A DNA stretch of 12,101 nucleotides from Betaproteobacteria bacterium (GTDB taxonomy: Bacteria; Pseudomonadota; Gammaproteobacteria; Burkholderiales; SG8-39). The stretch lies in contig JAFARH010000249.1 of assembly GCA_019245555.1 (NCBI GenBank), forward strand, positions 1-12,101. The letters are read 5' to 3'. The translations under genes were made by a program, and so were the position numbers. A model generated the notes under the pieces. It had not been told where the DNA came from. It made no database searches and saw only the letters and a list, made by a program, of their open reading frames with translations. How positions within the stretch are numbered: position 1 is the first letter of the stretch; each line of letters begins with the position of its first letter. Below, in pieces: positions 1 to 5,352 of the stretch.

Positions 1-23
1 GGCACTTACCTGGGCGTGGGCGC

Positions 24-386
24 CTAGAGCTCCTTGATCTCGACCTTGTCGGGATAGAACGCGACGAGCCCGGCGATCGACTGCATCTCGTCGTACGGCG
101 TCTCGTAGCTCCAGATCGCGTCGCGCGCGCCGTTGCGGAAGGAGAAATACGAAGCGTCGCCCTTGAACGGGCAATGCGTCTTGTGCTGCGAGCGCTCGAG
201 CAGATCCATCTTCACGTCGCTGCGCGGGAAGTAATAGACCGCCGGATATGGCCCCTCCTCCAGGCGGATGGCGTTCTTCGAATCGGCGACGACGGCGCCG
301 TTCAGCGTGACTTGTACGCGCCGTGCCGCGGGCTTGGTCACGATGCGCCAGTCGGGACGCTTCTTGAAGCCTGGGGCGGGATTCAT
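24..386 (-). CDS. DUF427 domain-containing protein
   Basis: The 120-residue product matches the small DUF427 family (a compact beta-rich domain), whose function is not firmly established. Family hallmarks are visible: HCPFKGDASYFS at about residues 71-82, a W-x-Y-x-x-P segment at 92-97 and a C-terminal FYPDKVEI stretch. The family is normally about 90-150 residues, so this is full length. There is no signal peptide or membrane segment, so it should be cytosolic. The gene starts 9 bp after the stop of the MFS transporter on the same strand and is probably its operon partner, read through from the promoter near 1620. No good Shine-Dalgarno sequence precedes the ATG, which fits dependence on translation of the upstream gene. 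I infer no specific reaction. The family call is firm; the role is unknown. Confidence 0.9.
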   Translation of the reverse strand: MNPAPGFKKRPDWRIVTKPAARRVQVTLNGAVVADSKNAIRLEEGPYPAVYYFPRSDVKMDLLERSQHKTHCPFKGDASYFSFRNGARDAIWSYETPYDEMQSIAGLVAFYPDKVEIKEL

Positions 387-395
387 CGCTCGATT

Positions 396-1601
396 TTATG
401 CGGGCTGCAGCGCGCTTTGCTCCACGGCCGGCGGCGGGAACGCAAAGGCGATCGCTGCTGCTGCGATGCCGATCGCAAACGAGTAGATATACATCGGCGC
501 ATACGTGCCGAATGTGTCGAAGAGCCAGCCGCCGATCCACGGGCCGATCGCCATGCCGAGGCTCGACACCATGGCCGCGGCGCCGAGCACCGTCCCCATG
601 ATCTGCTGGCCGAAATAATCGCGCGCGAGCACTGCGTAGAGCGGCATGACGCCACCGTAGGCAAAACCGAAGACCGATGCCACCGCGTAGAACTCGCCGA
701 GTCGATGCGCGAAGATGAAGCTCCCCGCGGCGAGCGCCTGGATGAAGAGTCCCGTGATCAGCACGCGCTTGGCGCCGTACTTGTCGCCCGCGAGGCCAAA
801 GACGATGCGCCCGCCGAGGCCGGAGAGGCCTTCAAGGCTATAGATCGTGACTGCCGCCACCGTCGGGATGCCGCATACCAGCGCATAGCTGATGGTGTGG
901 AAGATCGGACCGGCGTGCGTCGCGCAGCACGCGAAGAATGTCGCCGCCAGCACGATGAAAGGCATCGAGGTCAGCGCCTGTTTTACGCTCATGCGCGCTC
1001 CCGCGGCCACGTCGACGCCGCCCGAGCGCTGGGCCGCGGCCGGCGCCGGCCGCACGAGAAGAGCGAGTGGCACGAGCAGCGCCCACGCTGCGATGCCGAT
1101 GGTGAGCTGCGCGGTGCGCCAATCATTGTTCTGGAGCAGCAGCGCGACGAGCGGCGACACGGTCATCGGCGCCACCCCCACGCCCGCCGACACGAGCGAT
1201 ACCGCGATGCTGCGATTGTTCGGCAACCAGGCGCTGACGGCGGTCATCATCGGCACGAAGAAGCTGCCGCCGGAAAGCCCGACCAGGACGCCGTAGGCCA
1301 ATATGAATTGAAGCGGAGTAGCAGCGCGGCTCGCAAGCACAAGGCCGAGGCCAAGCAAAACCGCGCCTGCCAGCACAACCGGCCGCGTGCCGTAACGATC
1401 GTTCAGCGCTCCCCAGCCGAAACCTCCTGCGCCCATGAAGAGGAAGCTGAGCGTCGCCGCACTCGAGACGCCGGCGCGCGACCAGCCCGTCGCCTGCGTG
1501 ATCGGCTGCAGGAATACCGCGAGCGACATCATGGCGCCGACGGCCACGCAGCCCATCAGCGCCCCGATCGCCACCATCACCCAGCCGTATCGGATTTTCA
1601 T
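396..1601 (-). CDS. MFS transporter, MCT/OFA-like (organic anion uptake or antiport)
   Basis: This is a 401-residue inner-membrane protein with about 12 hydrophobic segments. The MFS motif A is clear between helices 2 and 3 (GALNDRYGTR, residues 64-73), with a second copy in the C-terminal half (GLAGDKYGAKR, 269-279). A central loop at about 185-205 separates the halves. The RDYFG...GT stretch at 327-337 and the overall pattern resemble the monocarboxylate/oxalate-formate (OFA) branch of the superfamily, which moves small organic anions. That branch assignment is inference and the substrate cannot be read. The ATG start is well supported by AGGAGG on the minus strand, five bases upstream. A palindrome at 1620-1634 lies just ahead and may control it. 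A DUF427 gene follows 9 bp after the stop. No regulator gene is adjacent within the window. Confidence 0.9.
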   Translation of the reverse strand: MKIRYGWVMVAIGALMGCVAVGAMMSLAVFLQPITQATGWSRAGVSSAATLSFLFMGAGGFGWGALNDRYGTRPVVLAGAVLLGLGLVLASRAATPLQFILAYGVLVGLSGGSFFVPMMTAVSAWLPNNRSIAVSLVSAGVGVAPMTVSPLVALLLQNNDWRTAQLTIGIAAWALLVPLALLVRPAPAAAQRSGGVDVAAGARMSVKQALTSMPFIVLAATFFACCATHAGPIFHTISYALVCGIPTVAAVTIYSLEGLSGLGGRIVFGLAGDKYGAKRVLITGLFIQALAAGSFIFAHRLGEFYAVASVFGFAYGGVMPLYAVLARDYFGQQIMGTVLGAAAMVSSLGMAIGPWIGGWLFDTFGTYAPMYIYSFAIGIAAAAIAFAFPPPAVEQSALQPA

Positions 1602-1606
1602 TCCCG

Positions 1607-1612
1607 CCTCCT
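1607..1612 (-). promoter_or_regulatory. Strong Shine-Dalgarno site of the MFS transporter gene
   Basis: The minus strand reads AGGAGG five bases before the ATG at 1601. It is a perfect anti-16S match, the best in the window, and fixes the transporter start. Most other genes here have weak sites or rely on overlap coupling, so this gene looks independently and efficiently translated. Confidence 0.8.
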
Positions 1613-1619
1613 AACCCTT

Positions 1620-1634
1620 GACTATCCAATAGTC
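1620..1634. promoter_or_regulatory. 15-bp palindrome, candidate operator for the MFS/DUF427 unit
   Basis: The plus strand carries GACTAT, a CCA spacer, then ATAGTC: a perfect 6-bp inverted repeat. It sits 18 bp upstream of the transporter ATG, between it and any promoter. Next to it, GATCGAC occurs twice in direct repeat (1642-1648 and 1651-1657), nine bases apart. The position and symmetry suit a dimeric repressor or activator site. I cannot name the regulator and none is encoded in the window. No convincing -35/-10 pair was found on the minus strand, so the promoter itself is not assigned. Confidence 0.4.
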
Positions 1635-1679
1635 GAACGGCGATCGACCAGATCGACACAACCTCGCCGACGGCCGAGT

Positions 1680-1698
1680 CAGGGCTCTGCAAGCCCTG
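1680..1698. repeat. Hairpin-capable inverted repeat in the divergent spacer
   Basis: CAGGGCT (1680-1686) and AGCCCTG (1692-1698) form a perfect 7-bp stem around a 5-base loop. A T-run (1711-1715) follows on the plus strand but begins 12 bases after the stem, too far for a standard rho-independent terminator, and no plus-strand gene upstream needs one. It may be a protein-binding site or a leader hairpin on an unassigned transcript. The structure is directly visible; the role is unknown. Confidence 0.35.
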
Positions 1699-1739
1699 CG
1701 TAACTTTAGCTTTTTGTCCACCGACCCGTTAAGCTCCGC

Positions 1740-1761
1740 CTTATGGCCATCTGGTCATAAG
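1740..1761. promoter_or_regulatory. 22-bp imperfect palindrome upstream of the pilin gene
   Basis: The left arm CTTATGGCCA (1740-1749) and right arm TGGTCATAAG (1752-1761) pair at nine of ten positions around a TC centre. The one mismatch would be a G-U pair in RNA. The site ends 31 bp before the pilin ATG, where a promoter or operator is expected. The spacer also contains four AGCT cores (1708, 1732, 1760, 1784), two of them flanking the palindrome. No good sigma-70 pair was found. The GG...GC spacing needed for sigma-54, which drives many pilA genes, is also absent here. It is probably a binding site for a dimeric regulator, but this is inference. Confidence 0.4.
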
Positions 1762-1775
1762 CTAAGAACCTAAAA

Positions 1776-1785
1776 AGGAAGGGAG
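1776..1785 (+). promoter_or_regulatory. Ribosome binding site of the pilin-like gene
   Basis: A purine run containing GGAAGGGAG ends seven bases before the ATG at 1793. It supports that start, which also gives the short basic leader expected of a type IV prepilin. Confidence 0.65.
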
Positions 1786-1792
1786 CTTCAGC

Positions 1793-2449
1793 ATGCTTCG
1801 GAAACATCGGGGGTTCACCCTGGTGGAGATCGCCATTGTCCTCGTCATCATCGGGCTCTTGCTCGGCGGGATCCTCAAGGGCCAGGAGATGATCACCCAG
1901 GCAAAGATCAAGAACGCCATCGCGGACTTCTCCGGCATCTCGGCCGCGTACTACGGTTATCAGGATCGATATCGCGCGATCCCGGGCGACGACGCGAACG
2001 CGGCGACGCGCTGGACTACGCCGACGGCCGCGACCGCGGGCAACGGCAACGGCGTGGTGGCCGGTACCTACAACAACGGCGGCGCTGTGTGCACGGCGGC
2101 GGTCGAGGCGTGCAGTTGGTGGGATCACCTGCGGCGCGCAGGTTTCGTCGCCGGCAACGGCGTACTCCAGCCGAGCAACGCCTTCGCCGGCGCGATCGGC
2201 GTGCAGACCGGCGACGGCGCGGGCGCCACGGTTCTCGGCGGCTTCTCGGGACTGATCGTCTGCTCGGCGAACATCCCGGACAAGGTGGCGATCGCCATGG
2301 ACACGCAGATGGACGACGGCCTGATCGACACCGGCACGGTGCGCGCTCAATTGCAGTCGGCGCCGAACCCGAACATCCAGGCCGCAGCGGCCGCGACGCC
2401 CTACGCGGAAACGGGCACCAACACTTACGCGCTCTGCCGCTCGCTCTGA
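1793..2449 (+). CDS. Type IV pilin-like protein with prepilin N-terminus
   Basis: The 218-residue product begins with a short basic leader (MLRKHRG) followed by FTLVE, the prepilin peptidase and N-methylation signal. Cleavage is expected after Gly7, leaving Phe as residue 1 with Glu at +5. A hydrophobic helix (about 9-29) anchors it in the inner membrane or assembles it in a pilus or pseudopilus. The head carries an AYYGYQDRYRAIPGDD segment (51-66), which I associate with one family of large pilin-like proteins. Cysteines at 100, 107, 157 and 215 could form two disulfides, the last giving a C-terminal loop as in many pilins. The head is rich in Gly, Ala, Asn and Thr. No pilus assembly or secretion gene is nearby, so it is a solitary gene that must use machinery encoded elsewhere. 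It could be a minor pilin or a pseudopilin. Its 3' end overlaps the convergent MFS_3 gene by 25 bp. Confidence 0.88.
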   Translation: MLRKHRGFTLVEIAIVLVIIGLLLGGILKGQEMITQAKIKNAIADFSGISAAYYGYQDRYRAIPGDDANAATRWTTPTAATAGNGNGVVAGTYNNGGAVCTAAVEACSWWDHLRRAGFVAGNGVLQPSNAFAGAIGVQTGDGAGATVLGGFSGLIVCSANIPDKVAIAMDTQMDDGLIDTGTVRAQLQSAPNPNIQAAAAATPYAETGTNTYALCRSL

Positions 2450-3675
2450 CGCCGCGGCGTAATCTCGCTCAGCCGATCGACTCGCCGTAGGCTCGGGAAG
2501 AGGCGGGTCCACAGGCCGACGACGATCAAGGTGCCGATGCCGCCGGCCAGTGCCGCGCTCACCGGGCCGAAGAGCGAGGCGAAGAGCCCGGCGCGGAACT
2601 CGCCAAGCTCGTTGGTGCAGCCTACGAAGAGAACGTGAATCGCGCTCACGCGCCCGCGCATGTCCTCGGGCGTGGCGAGCTGCACGACGGTCGCGCGCAC
2701 GAAGACGCTCATCGCATCGGCCGCGCCCATGGTTGCCAGCGCGATGAGCGCAATCCAGAAATTGCCGCCGAGCGCGAAGACGATCGCACCGATGCCGAAA
2801 ATGGCAACGCCGCCGAAAAGCGCGCGGCCGGCATGCGGCTGGCGCTCTTCCGGCAATTGCGCGAGTACCAGGCTGGTGGTGATCGCGCCGACGGCGAACA
2901 TGCTGCGGAGCACGCCGAGCCCGGCGGGGCCCACGTGCAGGATGTCGCGCGAGAAAACCGGCAGCAACGCATTTACGCCGCCGAGCAGCACCGCAAAGAG
3001 ATCGAGCGAAATCGCGCCGAGCACGATCGGCTGCGTGCGCAGGTATCGCAGGCCGGCGAGCGCGCGCTCGAGCGCCGTGGTGCCGCCCTCTTTGGAGGCG
3101 ACGACCCGGGTGCCGATCGCGAGCATCGCCGCGGTCGCAATGAGCGCCATCACGAAGCACGCGGCGAAGGTGATCGGCGCACCGAGGAGGTAAATGAGCC
3201 CGCCGAGCGCGGGGCCGGCGATGATCGCCGTCTGCTGCGCGGATGTAGCCCAAGCGACGGATTGCGCGAACTGGTCCCGTGGCACGAGCAGCGGCGCGAG
3301 CGACTTCGAGGCGGGACCGGCGAGCGCGCGAGTCGAGCCGGAGAGAAGAAGCGCACCGTAGAACGGCCATGTGACCGTCACTTTCATCGCCACCAGCGCC
3401 AAGAGCACCGCAGCCGCCGCGGCCTGGAAAAGATGCGCAGCACCGAGAATCCAGCGCCGGTCCATGCGATCGGACAGATCGCCCGCCGGCAGCGTGAGGA
3501 TCGCGATCGGTATGAACGACGCGAGGCCCGCCCAGCCGAGCGTCATCGGATCTCCGGTCAGGTCGTACAGGTACCAGCCGTTCGCTACCCACTGCATCTG
3601 CGCGGCGAGGACGCTTGCGAAGCGCCCGCCGATGAAAAGACCGAAGTCCCGCTGCAGGAGGATGTGACGGCTCAC
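2425..3675 (-). CDS. MFS_3 / EntS-like transporter
   Basis: This 416-residue integral membrane protein belongs to the EntS-like MFS_3 group, which mostly exports siderophores, drugs or metabolites. Seen in the sequence are motif A (GDLSDRMDRR, 65-74), the group's TPEDMRGRVSAI segment (335-346) and the nearby NELGEFRAG (355-363). A polar, Arg-rich tail follows the last helix. The chosen start is GTG at 3675, which shares a GTGA overlap with the stop of the MaoC gene and gives an N-terminus (MSRHILLQRDFGLF) normal for the family. The open frame continues upstream, but there it is antisense-like and runs through the MaoC gene in another frame. It is third in the BenE-MaoC-MFS unit and translationally coupled. 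Its tail overlaps the convergent pilin gene. The family is firm; export rather than import, and the substrate, are inference. Confidence 0.9.
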   Translation of the reverse strand: MSRHILLQRDFGLFIGGRFASVLAAQMQWVANGWYLYDLTGDPMTLGWAGLASFIPIAILTLPAGDLSDRMDRRWILGAAHLFQAAAAAVLLALVAMKVTVTWPFYGALLLSGSTRALAGPASKSLAPLLVPRDQFAQSVAWATSAQQTAIIAGPALGGLIYLLGAPITFAACFVMALIATAAMLAIGTRVVASKEGGTTALERALAGLRYLRTQPIVLGAISLDLFAVLLGGVNALLPVFSRDILHVGPAGLGVLRSMFAVGAITTSLVLAQLPEERQPHAGRALFGGVAIFGIGAIVFALGGNFWIALIALATMGAADAMSVFVRATVVQLATPEDMRGRVSAIHVLFVGCTNELGEFRAGLFASLFGPVSAALAGGIGTLIVVGLWTRLFPSLRRVDRLSEITPRRQSERQSA

Positions 3676-4121
3676 GGGCGCCGGAGGAAGAACTGCGTAC
3701 CGATCAGCAGCACCGCCACCTCGCCGCGCTGGTTCAGGAGCTCCCAGCGCCACTTCACGATGCCGCGATCGGGCTTGCTCGCCGACGGTCGCGACTCGAT
3801 TACGGTGCCGCGATAGTGCAGCGTGTCGCCGGGACGCACCGGCAGGGCGAAGCGCCACTCCTCGATGCCGGGCGAGCCGATGCAGGAGCTCTCGTTCAGA
3901 TAGGCATCGCACATGAATCGCATCAGGACGCTGCCCGTGTGCCAACCCGACGCCACGAGCCCGCCAAACGGCGTCTCTTTGGCCGCGACCGGATCGGTGT
4001 GGAAGCGCTGCGGATCCCAGTCGCGCGCGAAGTCGATGATCTCCTGCTCGCTCAACTGCCGGGAGCCGTACTCGAACACTCGGCCGACGGGGAAATCCTC
4101 CCAGTAGTAGTGGAAGTTCAT
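3672..4121 (-). CDS. MaoC-like hot-dog dehydratase/hydratase
   Basis: The 149-residue protein has a MaoC-type hot-dog fold, a group that hydrates enoyl-CoA or dehydrates 3-hydroxyacyl-CoA in the cytosol. The hydratase region is seen as FARDWDPQRFHTDP (31-44), a variant of the D-x-N-P-x-H motif in which Asp36 or Asp34 and His41 would be the active-site pair. The segment FGGLVASGWHTGSVLMR (52-68) is the usual substrate-tunnel helix with its G-W-H-T element, and RPGDTL (96-101) is also typical. Length is normal for a single-domain member. The ATG shares an ATGA overlap with the stop of the BenE gene, and its own stop overlaps the next gene's GTG, so all three are coupled. The context points to an acyl-CoA step for an imported acid. 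The exact substrate is unknown. Confidence 0.9.
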   Translation of the reverse strand: MNFHYYWEDFPVGRVFEYGSRQLSEQEIIDFARDWDPQRFHTDPVAAKETPFGGLVASGWHTGSVLMRFMCDAYLNESSCIGSPGIEEWRFALPVRPGDTLHYRGTVIESRPSASKPDRGIVKWRWELLNQRGEVAVLLIGTQFFLRRP

Positions 4122-5320
4122 CGTTGTTCTTTCTCCAGGAGCCGCGACGCAGCGACGCCGAAGACAAGGCCCCAGAACGGCGCGCCGATACGGAAAACGG
4201 AGACATCCGCCACCGTGACCAGGAAGCAGATCAGAGCGCCAAGCGTCGATCGGCCGGCGAACGAGGCAACGAAGGCGTTCTGCAGGACGCGCAGCATCGC
4301 GAGGCCGGCGAGCGTCGCGATGTACGCCGGCGGCGTCGCTAGCAACAGGCGCGTGAAGAACGGCGCGAGCATTCCGAAAGCCATCGCGAGCACGGCGACT
4401 AAGAGCGCCGCGGTGTACTGGCGCCCCTTCTCGCCGGCGGTCGAGATCACGGCGTTGACCGGCCCTGTAAGGCAAGTCGACACCGTTCCAACAAGGCCCG
4501 TGACGATCGCCCCCACCCCGCATGCCGCAGTGATCGCGTTCGTCGGCGGCCGATGGCCATTGCTCGTGAGGATGGCGATGCCCTGCGCGTTCTGCACGGT
4601 GAGGACCGTAATGGCGAGCGGGGCGACGAGCTCGACGAGCGCCGTGCCGGAGAATTGCGGCAGGTGGAGATGCGGCGCGGCCAAAGCGAACAGCGCCCCG
4701 CTCGCCGGCTTGAACGAACCCGCGAGCGCAATGACTACGGCGCCGACGACCAGCGCGCCGATGAGGGGCGGAATCTTCAGGCGCGGCGACAAGCTCAGCG
4801 CAAGCCACGTCACGGTCATGGCTAGCGCGATCGCGAGGTCTTGGGCAAATGCCTGCACCAATCCCACGCCGAAGCGCAGGAAAACGCCGGCCACCATCGC
4901 CATCACGATCGGCATCGGCACCGCGTCCATCGCGCGGCGCACCCAGCCCGAAAGGCCGAGCAGCAGCATGACGATGCCGGTCGCGAGGTAAGCGCCGATT
5001 ACCTCGGCAAATGAGAGATGCGCGAGCGCCGGGCCCACGATCACCGAGCCGGGGATGCTCCAGAGGAAAACGAGCGGCTGCCGATAGGCGAGCGAGAAGG
5101 CGATGCTGATGAGGCTATTGAGGAAGAAGCCGCCGAAGATCCACGACGCGATGTCGCTTTCGCTCAAGCCCCCGGCTGCGCCGATCGAAAGGATGATCGC
5201 GACCGGGCCGGTCGCCGAGAAGAGAAACGCAACGACCGCCGCGCCCGCATAGGTGCCGCCGAAATCGGCCGAGACGCGGGCGAATCCGGGCAAAGGAAGT
5301 AATGGACGTTCGAGCGGCAT
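4118..5320 (-). CDS. benE: BenE-family benzoate/H+ symporter
   Basis: The 400-residue inner-membrane protein matches the benzoate transporter BenE (YdcO) family in length and pattern. Hydrophobic helices run throughout. Family signatures include VQNAQGIAIL (242-251) followed by GHRPP (255-259), and a Gly-rich early helix region (FSATGPVAI, 34-42). Known BenE proteins import benzoate with protons, but members beside other pathway genes may carry other acids, so the substrate is inferred. The ATG at 5320 is preferred because it opens directly on the conserved N-terminus. A GTG 39 bases upstream (5359) is also in frame but would overlap the divergent mrcB start. The Shine-Dalgarno is weak (AAGAA). 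The gene heads a coupled unit with MaoC and MFS_3. No benABCD or cat genes are present. Confidence 0.87.
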   Translation of the reverse strand: MPLERPLLPLPGFARVSADFGGTYAGAAVVAFLFSATGPVAIILSIGAAGGLSESDIASWIFGGFFLNSLISIAFSLAYRQPLVFLWSIPGSVIVGPALAHLSFAEVIGAYLATGIVMLLLGLSGWVRRAMDAVPMPIVMAMVAGVFLRFGVGLVQAFAQDLAIALAMTVTWLALSLSPRLKIPPLIGALVVGAVVIALAGSFKPASGALFALAAPHLHLPQFSGTALVELVAPLAITVLTVQNAQGIAILTSNGHRPPTNAITAACGVGAIVTGLVGTVSTCLTGPVNAVISTAGEKGRQYTAALLVAVLAMAFGMLAPFFTRLLLATPPAYIATLAGLAMLRVLQNAFVASFAGRSTLGALICFLVTVADVSVFRIGAPFWGLVFGVAASRLLEKEQR

Positions 5321-5352
5321 TTCTTGAAGTTTTCGGTGTCTAAAATCCGCCG
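5321..5352. promoter_or_regulatory. 32-bp divergent start region between benE and mrcB
   Basis: Only 32 bases separate the two divergent starts, so at least one promoter must lie inside the opposite gene or the mrcB message has almost no leader. The plus strand carries TAAAAT at 5341-5346, a -10-like hexamer seven bases before the mrcB ATG. A transcript from it would begin at or near the ATG. The nearest -35-like hexamer (TTGAAG, 5324-5329) is spaced only 11 bases away, too close for sigma-70. Neither gene has a strong Shine-Dalgarno. The promoter call is weak. Confidence 0.25.

Noticed and set aside
1623..1646. Plus-strand sigma-70 promoter using TTGACT at 1618-1623
   Set aside because: The base at the right spacing reads CGATCG, with no -10 likeness.
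174..1703. Open frame of about 500 codons on the plus strand across the MFS and DUF427 genes
   Set aside because: The product is full of Arg, His and Glu with no fold signature and mirrors the coding strand of two clear genes.
1680..1715. Rho-independent terminator at the 1680 hairpin
   Set aside because: The T-run starts 12 bases after the stem and no upstream plus-strand gene ends here.
1744..1762. Sigma-54 promoter before the pilin gene
   Set aside because: GG and GC elements are present but 14 bases apart, not the 10 required.
2635..3816. Plus-strand open frame opposite the MFS_3 gene
   Set aside because: Low-complexity charged product, antisense to a conserved transporter, no start context.
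3676..4206. N-terminal extension of the MFS_3 frame
   Set aside because: It runs through the MaoC gene in another frame, while the GTG at 3675 gives the proper family N-terminus.
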